Part shown: in pieces, positions 28,179 through 36,414 of the stretch
Position numbering within the stretch: the first letter of the stretch is position 1
Layout: every line of letters starts with the position of its first letter
From: Peribacillus huizhouensis
GTDB lineage: Bacteria; Bacillota; Bacilli; Bacillales; DSM-1321
Length of the DNA stretch: 64,000 bases
Direction: 5' to 3'
NCBI RefSeq assembly: GCF_014138605.1
Contig: NZ_JACJHX010000010.1
Span: 91,082 to 155,081, forward strand
Program-made: the position numbers and the translations under genes
The notes under the pieces: model-generated
What the model was told of the DNA's origin: nothing
Database searches by the model: none
Seen by the model: only the letters and a program-made list of their open reading frames with translations

Positions 28179-28610
28179 TTGGCGGTCATCAAGCATAACG
28201 AAGAAGATGTAAAACTTTTAGCCCGTTTGATGCGGGCTGAGGGTGAGGGTGAAGGGACTCAAGGTATGCTACTAGTTGGAAATGTGGGCGTAAATCGGGT
28301 GAGAGCCGAATGTCTTGATTTTAAAAACATCTCAAACATGAATCAGATGGTTTTCCAGAGTCCAGGAGGCTTCGAAGCCACACAGAAAGGGTATTTCTAT
28401 CAACGGGCTCGTCAATCAGAAATTGACCTTGCTAGAAAAGTAATTAAAGGAAACCGATACCACCCAGCTCGGTATTCATTATGGTTTTTTAAACCTGCTG
28501 GAGCTTGTCCTGCACAATGGTATAACCAAGACAATACAGGCCGATTCAAGTCACACTGCTTCTTCCAGCCTACTCAAGCTAATTGCCCTAGTGTATACAG
28601 TACGTATTAA
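28179..28610 (+). CDS. cwlJ: Spore cortex-lytic cell wall hydrolase CwlJ
   Basis: A germination cortex-lytic enzyme activated by calcium-dipicolinate in B. subtilis. The 143-residue protein is a single Hydrolase_2 (SleB-type) domain with the catalytic-Glu segment LMRAEGEGEGTQGMLLVGNV (about 20-39), then NMNQMVFQSPGGFEA and a C-terminal FKSHCFFQPTQANCP. There is no signal peptide, as known for CwlJ, which is made in the mother cell. The preferred start is TTG at 28179, six bases after AGAGGTG. GerQ, which CwlJ needs for activity, is the next gene, but a family A repeat separates them. Confidence 0.93.
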   Translation: MAVIKHNEEDVKLLARLMRAEGEGEGTQGMLLVGNVGVNRVRAECLDFKNISNMNQMVFQSPGGFEATQKGYFYQRARQSEIDLARKVIKGNRYHPARYSLWFFKPAGACPAQWYNQDNTGRFKSHCFFQPTQANCPSVYSTY

Positions 28611-28805
28611 AAGAAAGGCATTCCGGAAGAACACTCCAGCTACATATGTCTTTATCGGAATAATAGCCCTTTAGCCAAATAAAAGAAGGAGTATACCCAG
28701 TAGGCGTTCTTTGATTTTTCGCAGCCATCTTTTTCATACTAAGCAAGACAGCACGAAACAAGCAGGAAGCATCTGAAGATCCCTAACGTTCATTGACGAA
28801 TCACT

Positions 28806-28999
28806 TCGTATGAAGGACAAAGGGACGAGGCTTTGCGACTTACTAATCTAGCCAATCTACTTAGCAGGTATTACTGATTTTATCGAGAATGCATCCAAAA
28901 TTCCTGCTCCGCACCGCCATCATTGTGATTAGGCGAGGATAACGTGCTATGGGGTTGATTATTAATGGTGGAAATTTACCAACATAGAAGTTTCGTATG
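28806..28999 (+). repeat. Dispersed repeat, subfamily A, copy 5
   Basis: Head GTATGAAGGACAAAGGGACG, middle CCAATCTACTTAGCAGGTAT, block CTGCTCCGCACCGCCATCAT, TTAGGCGAGGATAACGTGCT, and an end GAAGTTTCGTATG. The GGCG hairpin is lost. It lies between cwlJ and gerQ. Confidence 0.8.
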
Positions 29000-29046
29000 A
29001 TTGTACTCAGTTTCAAGTCTATTTTCTGATATTTGGAGGGAAATCA

Positions 29047-29532
29047 ATGAATCAGCCTACAAACCATAATCAATTTGGCAATTACCCGTTTCCACCACAA
29101 TATGGCAACATGAATCCGACTCAAAGTCCGACTGGATATCAACAGCCAGGGCCATATCAGCCTACTCAGCCTACTCAATCACCTTTACAAGTACCTTTTA
29201 TGCCACCAAGTATGCCGACCGGTAATCCACAAGTTCCAGGAATGCTACCAGTTGAGGAATCCTATATTGAGAATATTCTCAGGCTTAATAAAGGAAAATT
29301 AGTTACCATCTATACAACCTTTGAAAATAACCGGGAGTGGAATGCAAAAATTTTCAAAGGAATAATTGAAGCGGCCGGTCGCGACCATATTATCATCAGT
29401 GATCCGCAAACAGGACTTCGTTATTTAATACCGATGGTTTATTTAGATTACATCACCTTCGATGAAGAAATTGAATATGAATATCCATTCGCATCAAGTC
29501 AGCCGAACTTGGCTTCCTATCCACCAAGATAA
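29047..29532 (+). CDS. gerQ: Spore coat protein GerQ
   Basis: A coat protein required for CwlJ localisation and crosslinked by transglutaminase in B. subtilis. The 161 residues have a Pro/Gln/Tyr-rich N-terminal half (about 1-75, with PTQPTQSP-type repeats) and a conserved C-terminal domain VEESYIENILRLNKGKLVTI, NREWNAKIFKG and RDHIIISDPQTGLRYLIPM. GGAGGG precedes the ATG and a strong terminator follows. The function depends on the upstream partner cwlJ. Confidence 0.95.
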   Translation: MNQPTNHNQFGNYPFPPQYGNMNPTQSPTGYQQPGPYQPTQPTQSPLQVPFMPPSMPTGNPQVPGMLPVEESYIENILRLNKGKLVTIYTTFENNREWNAKIFKGIIEAAGRDHIIISDPQTGLRYLIPMVYLDYITFDEEIEYEYPFASSQPNLASYPPR

Positions 29533-29597
29533 TGAAGGCACTTTTAGTCGCTAACAAAATCCAACGAAACGGTTTATACGCTTCATACTTGTACCCC

Positions 29598-29641
29598 AAA
29601 AAGGCTGCCACAAGATCCAACACTTGTAACAGCCTTTTTTC
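29598..29641 (+). terminator. Terminator after gerQ
   Basis: AAAAAGGCTGCCACAAG pairs with CTTGTAACAGCCTTTTTT in an interrupted long stem, followed by a T-run. Confidence 0.85.
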
Positions 29642-29709
29642 ATTGTTATCCCGCTTTAACCCCTTCACCTCAAGTGATTAAGGAATCGAAGAAGCTTAGG
29701 TGGCGGATG

Positions 29710-29738
29710 AAGCCCCACTGATTGAAGTTTCACTTTAT
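29710..29738 (-). repeat. Dispersed repeat J, copy 3 (short)
   Basis: CCCCACTGATTGAAGTTTCA followed by CTTTATC is the inverse of the J head. It ends exactly at the stop codon of the DUF423 gene. Confidence 0.6.
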
Positions 29739-30112
29739 CAATATTTCACAGTTGCAACGATTAGCAACACCCACGCTACAAGGAAAGCGACTCCTCCTAG
29801 AGGGGTAATCGCACCAAGAACCTTAATTCCTGATACGCTGAGCACATATAAGCTGCCCGAGAATAAAATGATACCAGCAAACATGAGCCACCCTGACCAG
29901 TTCATTATAGGACTAGACATTTTTCCAAGAAGAACTCCGATGATTAGTAAGCCTATTGCATGAAACATTTGATAGTGAACACCGGTTTGCCATACTGCTA
30001 GGTATTTATCAGAGATTTTCCCCTCTAACCCATGGGCACCGAAAGCACCAAGTGCCACAGCTACAAAGGCATTAATCGCTCCTAAAATAATAAATAACTT
30101 CATCCCAAACAC
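29738..30112 (-). CDS. ywdK: DUF423 membrane protein YwdK
   Basis: A small membrane protein of 124 residues with four predicted helices (about 3-22, 40-60, 68-88, 97-120). The family signature is [20 protein letters not shown] near residues 17-37 and [12 protein letters not shown]. No biochemical function is known for DUF423. It follows ywdI by 9 bp and, with ung, recreates the B. subtilis ung-ywdI-ywdK neighbourhood on one strand. A J repeat fragment abuts the stop codon. Confidence 0.88.
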   Translation of the reverse strand: MFGMKLFIILGAINAFVAVALGAFGAHGLEGKISDKYLAVWQTGVHYQMFHAIGLLIIGVLLGKMSSPIMNWSGWLMFAGIILFSGSLYVLSVSGIKVLGAITPLGGVAFLVAWVLLIVATVKY

Positions 30113-30121
30113 CCCTTTTAT

Positions 30122-30421
30122 TTAAAAATCAAACAAAGAATCTCCATTTGCATCATCTATTTTAACAGGTTTCGTTTGCGTCATGGATGAAACAATCGGG
30201 ACTGGCTGCTGAATCGGCTGATTGAATACAGGTTGCGGCTGCACTGGAATACGGCTCATACTTAAATGTGTTACCGGTTCTTCCTTTCCTTCATGCAAAC
30301 ATTCGCATAATGCTTGAATCGCTAGTACATAGCCACTTAATTCTGCTTTAGATTCCGCTTGCTTTGCTTTTGCAACTAATTCACCCATCTTATCTAATAT
30401 TTTATCAGATGAAATTTCCAT
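30122..30421 (-). CDS. ywdI: YwdI-like protein (DUF5327)
   Basis: A 99-residue soluble protein of unknown function. The N-terminal half is helical (SDKILDKMGELVAKAKQAES, then YVLAIQALCECLH) and the C-terminal half is Pro/Gln-rich (QPQPVFNQPIQQPVPIV), ending NGDSLFDF, a pattern typical of the small YwdI family. AGAGGTGAG precedes the ATG. It lies between the small cysteine protein and ywdK and is likely cotranscribed with them. Confidence 0.75.
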   Translation of the reverse strand: MEISSDKILDKMGELVAKAKQAESKAELSGYVLAIQALCECLHEGKEEPVTHLSMSRIPVQPQPVFNQPIQQPVPIVSSMTQTKPVKIDDANGDSLFDF

Positions 30422-30557
30422 CTACTCACCTCTTTACCTAAGTCTATCCCATCACGTAAGCCGGATGCACATCGACTATGGATTGTTTACATGTCAGGTC
30501 AACCCCGTTTAGGACAACCTCTGCTGTTGTTTAGCATATCAAAAAACAAGCATCAGT

Positions 30558-30755
30558 TCAAAGCTTGCTTCTTACCGATTTGCCAGCTGGTTTCGGTATG
30601 AATTTCATGCAGGCTTCACCAGATGAGCGGAATACTTCTAATGATGGAAGTTTAGCACTTTTAAAGGCAAATGATCTGCACCCTCTTGGAAAATAAGGAT
30701 CCCACGTCACATAATAATGCTTGCAGGCTACACAATTTATTCTTTTTTCCTGCAT
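30558..30755 (-). CDS. Small cysteine-containing conserved protein downstream of ung
   Basis: A 65-residue protein with a CVACKH motif near the N-terminus and two further cysteines (RGCRSF and GEACMKF), suggesting a bound metal or disulfides. AAAGGATTG lies seven bases before the ATG. Its position directly after ung on the same strand makes it likely to be cotranscribed. I do not recognise a characterised family, and any link to base excision repair would rest on position alone. Confidence 0.65.
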   Translation of the reverse strand: MQEKRINCVACKHYYVTWDPYFPRGCRSFAFKSAKLPSLEVFRSSGEACMKFIPKPAGKSVRSKL

Positions 30756-30883
30756 AATCTACAATCCTTTCGTAAAACTCTTTGTTTCATGTGGAACATT
30801 GTCAGTTTTTATTCCGATTTAACTAACACCAGTGGGAACTCCAACAGTTACGAGTTCTAAAATCAAACTTAAAAACGTAAATC

Positions 30884-31564
30884 TTATCTATTTGAAATTT
30901 GCCAATCAATCTCTTGTTCTCCTAGCTGCTTTAAAAGATGATTCGTTTTTGAAAACGGTCGGCTCCCAAAGAATCCCCGATTTGCTGATAAGGGGCTTGG
31001 ATGAACCGATGCGATGATTGGATGCTTCTTTGTATCAATTAACACGATTTTACTTTGTGCTGGTTTTCCCCATAAAATAAAGACCACTGGTGTCTCGCGT
31101 TCATTTAATAGTGAAATGACTTTATTCGTAAACAGCTCCCAGCCTTTCCCTCGATGGGAATGTGCTTCCCCTTCTCTAACTGTCAGCACTGTATTCAAAA
31201 GCAGTACCCCCTGTTCTGCCCATTGAACAAGGTTTCCGTGATTCGGAATTGTACAGCCAATATCTGCATGCAATTCTTTATAAATATTTTTTAAAGAAGG
31301 TGGAATCTTCACTTCTGGTTGAACAGAGAAACTAAGACCATGAGCTTGATGCGGTCCGTGATATGGATCCTGGCCTAGAATGACTACCTTTACCCTATGA
31401 AACGGTGTAAGTGTAAGCGCATTATAAATATCCTTTGCTTCAGGATGGATGTTTTCATTCTTATATTCTTTTTTCAAAAACTCTCGTAGCTCTCGATAAT
31501 ACGGCTTTCTAAATTCCTCTGCCAAGAGAGGCCCCCAATCATTATGTAGAATCTGATTCACCAT
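30884..31564 (-). CDS. ung: Uracil-DNA glycosylase
   Basis: Excises uracil from DNA in base excision repair. The 226 residues contain the family-1 catalytic water-activating motif [18 protein letters not shown] (about 62-79), the [20 protein letters not shown] segment and the [17 protein letters not shown] intercalation loop (about 186-202). GAAAGGAG precedes the ATG. It is the first gene of a minus-strand cluster ending with ywdK. Confidence 0.97.
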   Translation of the reverse strand: MVNQILHNDWGPLLAEEFRKPYYRELREFLKKEYKNENIHPEAKDIYNALTLTPFHRVKVVILGQDPYHGPHQAHGLSFSVQPEVKIPPSLKNIYKELHADIGCTIPNHGNLVQWAEQGVLLLNTVLTVREGEAHSHRGKGWELFTNKVISLLNERETPVVFILWGKPAQSKIVLIDTKKHPIIASVHPSPLSANRGFFGSRPFSKTNHLLKQLGEQEIDWQISNR

Positions 31565-31632
31565 TGCTAAAAGCTCCTTTCTACAATCTACTATTCTTTA
31601 TTATACGTTATACAAATACTTCCTTCCTCATT

Positions 31633-31682
31633 TTACCCCGCATTAACGGGCAGAACCCCCCACTGATTGAAGTTTCACTTTA
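31633..31682 (-). repeat. Dispersed repeat J, copy 4 (compact form)
   Basis: On the minus strand it reads GTGAAACTTCAATCAGTGGG, then GGGTTCTGCCCGTTAATGCG and GGGTAAAA. It is the shortest complete form: head, a few G residues, and the CCCGTTAATGCGGG hairpin tail. It lies upstream of ung. Confidence 0.7.
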
Positions 31683-31769
31683 AGAGGCGTTTATAAATTG
31701 CCAGGTTTCTACTCTACCCATTTATGGATATAAGGTTAGGTGGACGGATGAATCTTGGAGGAATAGAGA

Positions 31770-32376
31770 ATGAGAAGAAGTTGGCTTGTAAGCAAATGGA
31801 TGTATGGTATATATATGATTCTTCTAGTTATTACAATTGTAATTATGTATAACAGCTATAAACATTTGCCACATGGGGTTTCCTTTGAAGGTGAGGTACA
31901 TCGTATTGATGATGTGAATTTCATATACGATTTATCATACAAAGATAAAAACGGCCATGTAAAGCATGAACAGCGGATTTTATGATGAAGACATACATTT
32001 CCCCAAATTAAGTAAGACTTTAACAGATAAACTTGTTGCCAAGAAGCGAGTCAATCCTCATATTCAGGTAATTTTTATTACAGATGAAGTGAATACAACC
32101 TATCAATCCTATCAATTAAAAGAATTAAAGAAAATGAGAGAAAACGGGATTGAAGTGATAGTGGCCAATCTAGATCGTTTACGAGATCCGAATCCAATAT
32201 ACTCTGGTTTTTACCGTACGTTTCTGCAATGGTTTAGTGAGTCAGGGTATGGTTGGATTTGGAACAATAAGGATGGGATCTATATGGTTGATTATGAAGA
32301 ATATCAGGATAAACTTCCTGTGTTTAAGTATATTACCTACCGTATACAGAAGATTTTCAAATTCACAACCTACTAA
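31770..32376 (+). pseudogene. Phospholipase D-family protein, disrupted
   Basis: Two overlapping frames cover one family. The first 71 codons give a membrane anchor (WMYGIYMILLVITIVIMYNS) and GVSFEGEVHRIDDVNFIYDL, typical of the N-terminus of a Bacillus PLD-like protein. It stops at 31985 after HEQRIL. The second frame resumes as SGFYDEDIHFPKLSKTLTDK, VIFITDEVNTTYQSYQ and LRDPNPIYSGFYRTFLQWF. The family residues normally lying between (a DEI..LDMFLFN-type segment) are missing, so a deletion of tens of bases that breaks frame is inferred. The catalytic HKD region and the C-terminal half are absent. GGAGG precedes the start, so a truncated peptide could still be made. Confidence 0.75.
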
Positions 32377-32400
32377 TTTTCAGTTTCCTTTAATTAGAAA

Positions 32401-32426
32401 GTTTCGATTCTAGCAAAAGTGGCTAT
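32401..32426 (+). promoter_or_regulatory. Possible sigma-B promoter for the stress protein gene
   Basis: GTTTCG, a 14-bp spacer and GGCTAT resemble the sigma-B elements GTTTAA and GGGTAT. The spacing is right, but both boxes have mismatches. The downstream gene is of a general-stress family. Confidence 0.4.
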
Positions 32427-32495
32427 ATATAGAACATAGCTAACAGAGACTTTTACAAACACCCACTTTAAAAAAACTAAAGGAGGAACTTTACT

Positions 32496-32825
32496 ATGAA
32501 TCAAGTATATGTTGTAGAAAATGGCGTACAAGCACAGGAAAGAATTAATCAGCTGGTAACAACAGGGTTTACTAAGGAAAATATTTACTTATTCGCTCAT
32601 AATCTAGACCGCTCAGAGCATTTGACTGAAGCTACAAACACAGAAGAAATCGGTATGAAGGAGCAAGGCCTCTTAGATACAATTGGAAATTTATTTAAAT
32701 CTCGAGGAGATGAGCTACGTAACCGCTTTGAGAACCTTGGCTTAACTGAGTCAGAAGCTTCTCAGTATGAGGAAGAACTGGATAAAGGAAAAGTGGTCAT
32801 CATAGCAAGCACTAACGTGAAATAA
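32496..32825 (+). CDS. General stress protein of the YflT family
   Basis: A 109-residue soluble protein of the YflT-type general stress domain. The N-terminal beta-alpha unit MNQVYVVENGVQAQERINQL and NIYLFAHNLDRSEHLTE are typical, followed by a helical stretch (LFKSRGDELRNRFENLGL) and VVIIASTNVK. AAAGGAGG precedes the ATG. A sigma-B-like promoter lies about 70 bp upstream, in keeping with the family's stress regulation. The molecular role is not known. Confidence 0.82.
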   Translation: MNQVYVVENGVQAQERINQLVTTGFTKENIYLFAHNLDRSEHLTEATNTEEIGMKEQGLLDTIGNLFKSRGDELRNRFENLGLTESEASQYEEELDKGKVVIIASTNVK

Positions 32826-32860
32826 GGTGAAACTTCCAAACACTAATCAAATTCAACAAG

Positions 32861-32903
32861 CCTGTCATTCCCTAAATAAGGGGGTAAAATGACAGGCCTG
32901 TTT
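32861..32903 (+). terminator. Terminator after the stress protein gene
   Basis: CCTGTCATTCCC pairs with GGGTAAAATGACAGG, followed by a T-containing tail. Confidence 0.7.
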
Positions 32904-33109
32904 GTCTTTACTCTATCTACTATAAAAGAAAATCTTACTATATACCTGACTAGCACTTCACTTCCTATGAATCTAGAATGCCGTAAACAACATATATAAT
33001 TCACTTCGCGCTCAAGCATTTCCTCGTTTTACTTATCACTGTTTATGCTATACTTATTAACAGAAATTAATAAAATTTTTTATATACTTCCTTAGGGGGT
33101 CACTAAATC

Positions 33110-33916
33110 ATGACTATGAAAAAAGCACTTTCTATCGCAGGCTCAGATGCTAGTGGTGGAGCGGGTATACAAGCAGACTTAAAAACACTTCAAGAACTTG
33201 GAGTATATGGTATGACTGCTTTAACAGTTATTGCGACAATGGATCCAAAGAATAACTGGAATCACAATGTATTTCCACAAGATATCAAGGCTTTAGAGGC
33301 TCAACTGGAAACGATCCTTTCCGTTGGCATTGATGCAATGAAAACAGGAATGCTTGGAAGTGTAGAAACCATTGAATTAGTCGGACGTACAATCGATGAA
33401 AATGGATTGAAAAATGTCGTGATTGATCCTGTTATGGTTTGTAAAGGCACAGACGAAGTATTACACCCTGAAACAGCTATTGCTCTTCGTGAAATCTTGG
33501 CACCAAGAGCAACCGTTATTACCCCTAACTTGTTTGAAGCATGGCAATTAGCACAAACAGGTCCGATTCAAACGATAGATGATATGAAAGAAGCAGCAGT
33601 CAAAATCCATGAATTAGGTGCTAAGTATGTATTAATTAAAGGCGGCAGTAAGCTTAATTATGATAAGGCAATCGATTTACTGTATGATGGAATTGAATTT
33701 GAAATTCTTGAATCTGAAAAGATTGAAACGGCCTATACACACGGAGCTGGTTGCACATACTCCGCTGCCATTACAGCAGAGCTTGCAAAAGGAAAATCGC
33801 CGAAAGAAGCCATTTACACTGCGAAAGAATTTATCACAGAAGCGATTCGTCATTCATGGAAGCTTAATCAATATGTTGGTCCTGTTTTGCATGGAGCATA
33901 CAAACAATTCAAATAA
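33110..33916 (+). CDS. pdxK: Pyridoxal kinase (PdxK/ThiD-like)
   Basis: A ribokinase-fold kinase that phosphorylates pyridoxal or hydroxymethylpyrimidine-type substrates. The 268 residues show the N-terminal IAGSDASGGAGIQADLKT, the substrate segment DAMKTGML, VVIDPVMVCKGTDEVL and the C-terminal anion hole THGAGCTYSAAI (about 209-220). It is closer in pattern to B. subtilis YwdB (pyridoxal kinase) than to the ThiD of thiamin operons, and no thiamin genes or riboswitch flank it. It appears monocistronic with a terminator downstream. Confidence 0.88.
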   Translation: MTMKKALSIAGSDASGGAGIQADLKTLQELGVYGMTALTVIATMDPKNNWNHNVFPQDIKALEAQLETILSVGIDAMKTGMLGSVETIELVGRTIDENGLKNVVIDPVMVCKGTDEVLHPETAIALREILAPRATVITPNLFEAWQLAQTGPIQTIDDMKEAAVKIHELGAKYVLIKGGSKLNYDKAIDLLYDGIEFEILESEKIETAYTHGAGCTYSAAITAELAKGKSPKEAIYTAKEFITEAIRHSWKLNQYVGPVLHGAYKQFK

Positions 33917-33955
33917 AAAATGTCGGTTTTCCGACTTGTCTAACGCAACATTTAT

Positions 33956-33989
33956 AGGCTTCCTCATTTTGAGGTCAAGCCTTTTTTTT
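33956..33989 (+). terminator. Terminator after pdxK
   Basis: AGGCTTCCTCATTTTGAGGTCAAGCCT: the nested stems AGGCTT/AAGCCT and CCTC/GAGG are followed by eight T residues. Confidence 0.85.
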
Positions 33990-33997
33990 CATATAAA

Positions 33998-34101
33998 AGG
34001 GAAAGTTCCATCGGTGGGGGATCTTCATCCCACACCTTCGTTTCGCGATTCCACTAAGCCTTGAGATGGGGAGCTTGACTTTCCGTTAATGTAGGAAAAA
34101 T
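33998..34101 (+). repeat. Dispersed repeat J, copy 5
   Basis: GGGAAAGTTCCATCGGTGGG, GATCTTCATCCCACACC, TTCGCGATTCCACTAAGCCT and a tail TTTCCGTTAATGTAGGAAA follow the order of J copy 1 with many differences. It lies downstream of the pdxK terminator. Confidence 0.6.
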
Positions 34102-34221
34102 CGCCTTACTTAGTACCTTTAGTCTTATCATTTCACTTTTTATAGCTATTTTTGTAAGATGGTATGTATGACACTAACATGTAGACGGACGATCATTCGC
34201 TCCGACTTAGGAGGACATTAG

Positions 34222-34569
34222 ATGAAACCGATTGAACGTGAAGAAGTACAACGCGCGATTGATTCTTTCTGTGAAAGAGATGTTTTTCTGCATCTTGAAA
34301 CGACAAATGGGGCATACGCCTCTCACCATGATGAATCGTTTTTTTCCGCAGGTGCTTATATCCGCAATGCCAAAGTTCGTTATGAACACGGAAAGATTGT
34401 TGGCGATGATCCCTATCGCGTAGGGCTTAAGCTTGAAATTGGTTGGGTGTATGCAGAAGGGCTAAATCATTTCGAAATAGATGAACAAGGTAGGCTTCTG
34501 TTAGCTGGACTTGATTCAACCGGAAAACTTGCTGTTGCTTTACAAATTAGCCCACAGCCATTTGAATGA
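34222..34569 (+). CDS. yojF: YojF-family protein (DUF1806)
   Basis: A 115-residue small beta-rich protein of unknown activity. Segments are MKPIEREEVQRAIDSFCERD, VFLHLETTNGAYASH and FFSAGAYIRNAKVRYEHGKI. AGGAGG precedes the ATG. It is paired with the bacillithiol deacetylase gene with an 18-bp gap, the yojF-yojG arrangement found across Bacillus, so an auxiliary role in bacillithiol metabolism is inferred. Confidence 0.88.
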   Translation: MKPIEREEVQRAIDSFCERDVFLHLETTNGAYASHHDESFFSAGAYIRNAKVRYEHGKIVGDDPYRVGLKLEIGWVYAEGLNHFEIDEQGRLLLAGLDSTGKLAVALQISPQPFE

Positions 34570-34587
34570 GAAAAGGAGATGATCGCT

Positions 34588-35262
34588 TTGGAACAAGAAA
34601 AACAAGTATTAGTCGTATTTCCACATCCAGATGATGAAGCGTTTGGTGTTTCAGGAACGATCGCTTCATATATAGAAAGAGGTACGCCTGTAACATATGC
34701 ATGCTTAACTCTTGGCGAAATGGGACGTAATCTCGGTAATCCTCCCTTCGCTACTAGAGAATCTCTTCCTAAAATTCGCAAAAAAGAATTACAGGATGCT
34801 GCAAATGCGCTAGGGATTACAGATTTAAGAATGCTTGGATTACGTGATAAAACCGTCGAATTCGAGGATGATGACGTACTCACTAAGAAAATCACTACCT
34901 TAATCCATGAACTAACACCATCACTCATCATCACATTTTATCCCGGCTACAGCGTACACCCCGATCACGAAGCAACAGCTCGAGCCGTTGTTCGTGCTGT
35001 AGAAGCGTTACCGGTAAAAGATAAGCCCAAACTTCAATGTGTGGCCTTTTCAAACAACTGTGTGGCTGAGCTAGGCGAACCTGATATTATCCATGATATT
35101 ACCCCCGTACAAGATAAGAAGATAGCCGCCATGAAAGCACACCGCTCACAAACCGAAGCGATGCTTGCTGATTGGGCTGAAAAACTTGAAGCGGAAGACC
35201 CTGAATTGCTCGGTTGGATTCAAAAGGAAAGACTTTGGACCTATCAATGGCCGGAGAATTGA
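34588..35262 (+). CDS. bshB2: Bacillithiol biosynthesis deacetylase BshB2
   Basis: A zinc-dependent LmbE/PIG-L-family deacetylase removing acetyl from GlcNAc-malate in bacillithiol synthesis. The zinc motifs are PHPDDEAFG (about 11-19) and the distal HPDHEATARAVVRAV (about 115). The preferred start is TTG at 34588, eight bases after AAAGGAG, giving 224 residues; the ATG at 34579 would sit on the ribosome site. BshB1 is the usual paralogue elsewhere. A terminator follows directly. Confidence 0.93.
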   Translation: MEQEKQVLVVFPHPDDEAFGVSGTIASYIERGTPVTYACLTLGEMGRNLGNPPFATRESLPKIRKKELQDAANALGITDLRMLGLRDKTVEFEDDDVLTKKITTLIHELTPSLIITFYPGYSVHPDHEATARAVVRAVEALPVKDKPKLQCVAFSNNCVAELGEPDIIHDITPVQDKKIAAMKAHRSQTEAMLADWAEKLEAEDPELLGWIQKERLWTYQWPEN

Positions 35263-35273
35263 AAAAGAACAAA

Positions 35274-35306
35274 AAGAGAGAAACTGTAGTTTCTCTCTTT
35301 TTTGCT
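35274..35306 (+). terminator. Terminator after bshB2
   Basis: AGAGAGAAACTGTAGTTTCTCTCT forms a 10-bp stem followed by TTTTTGC. Confidence 0.9.
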
Positions 35307-35360
35307 CTTTCCTCATTTTATATTCGATGACCATTTTCCACTGTTTACAACTAAAGGGAC

Positions 35361-36320
35361 TTAATGACGCGCTTCAATAAAATGAGAATGGCTCATCGTT
35401 GCAACAAATGAATGTGTTGAAACTTTATCCTTCTCTTTTTTATGAACACCTTTCAAAAGGAGGCCATCTGTAATGCCCGTGGCTACAAAAAAGCAGTCAT
35501 TGGATTTCACAATGTGATCCATCGTCAATACCGCCCTTGGATTTACCAGCCCCATCTTAATACAGCGGTCCATCTCTTCTTCTGTTTCCGGAACAAGTCT
35601 AGCCTGGAAATCACCTCCGAGACATTTTAATGCAACAGCCGCAATCACTCCTTCCGGTGCACCACCCGTACCGACAAGGATATCCACATCCAGTTCTTCA
35701 ATTGCTGTTGCAATTGCCCCTGTTATGTCAACGTCTGAAAATAAGCGAACTTTAGCGCCTGCTTCAAATACTTGCTTCATTAAATAATCATGTCTCGGAC
35801 GATCCTGCATCATCACCGTCAACTCGCTAATATCTTTTCCAAGAGCTTTAGCGACGGCTTTCATATTTTCTGTGAGGGGAGCTGTTATATCAATACAGCC
35901 TTTCGCTTTAGGTCCGACTGCAATTTTTTCCATATACATATCCGGTGCATGTAAGAGTGTACCCTTCTCTGCAACCGCAATGACTGCCAATGAATTTTCC
36001 TGACCTTTTGAAACAAGCGTCGTTCCCTCAACCGGATCAACCGCAATGTCAACATCAGGTCCATTTCCTGCTCCGAGTCTTTCACCGATATACAGCATCG
36101 GTGCCTCGTCCATTTCTCCTTCACCAATTACAATCAACGCATTCATATTTATACGATTCATTTCATTTCGCATTGCTTCCGTACCTGCACCGTCCGCTTC
36201 ATTTTTATTTCCTTTCCCAATCCACGGATATGCTGCAATCGCTGCCTTTTGGGAAACTATTAAAAACTCACCTGCAAGTGACTGAACATTTTCTTTTAGT
36301 TTAATATTTAATTCAGGCAA
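35361..36320 (-). CDS. glpX: Class II fructose-1,6-bisphosphatase GlpX
   Basis: Hydrolyses fructose-1,6-bisphosphate in gluconeogenesis. Typical segments are AAYPWIGKGNKNEADGAGTE, VIGEGEMDEAPMLYIGE with the metal-binding acidic cluster, VDIAVDPVEGTTLVSKGQEN (about 83-102) and VGTGGAPEGVIAAVALKCLG. The preferred start is TTG at 36318-36320, eight bases from AAGGAGG, giving 319 residues; the GTG three codons upstream touches that site. It follows dhaL after 94 bp on the same strand, so it may be read through from the polyol locus, converting tetrose-derived carbon onwards. Confidence 0.94.
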   Translation of the reverse strand: MPELNIKLKENVQSLAGEFLIVSQKAAIAAYPWIGKGNKNEADGAGTEAMRNEMNRINMNALIVIGEGEMDEAPMLYIGERLGAGNGPDVDIAVDPVEGTTLVSKGQENSLAVIAVAEKGTLLHAPDMYMEKIAVGPKAKGCIDITAPLTENMKAVAKALGKDISELTVMMQDRPRHDYLMKQVFEAGAKVRLFSDVDITGAIATAIEELDVDILVGTGGAPEGVIAAVALKCLGGDFQARLVPETEEEMDRCIKMGLVNPRAVLTMDHIVKSNDCFFVATGITDGLLLKGVHKKEKDKVSTHSFVATMSHSHFIEARH

Positions 36321-36414
36321 GAAACTCACCCTCCTTAGACTCGATAGAATGAATCTCTATAAATAATTATTCGACTGCATTTTTTAATCTTTTAAAAAGC
36401 TTACCAGCTTGCTA

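Noticed and set aside
34467..34934. 155-codon frame antisense to yojF and bshB2
   Set aside because: It lies opposite two recognised genes, has serine-rich antisense-like composition and no ribosome site.
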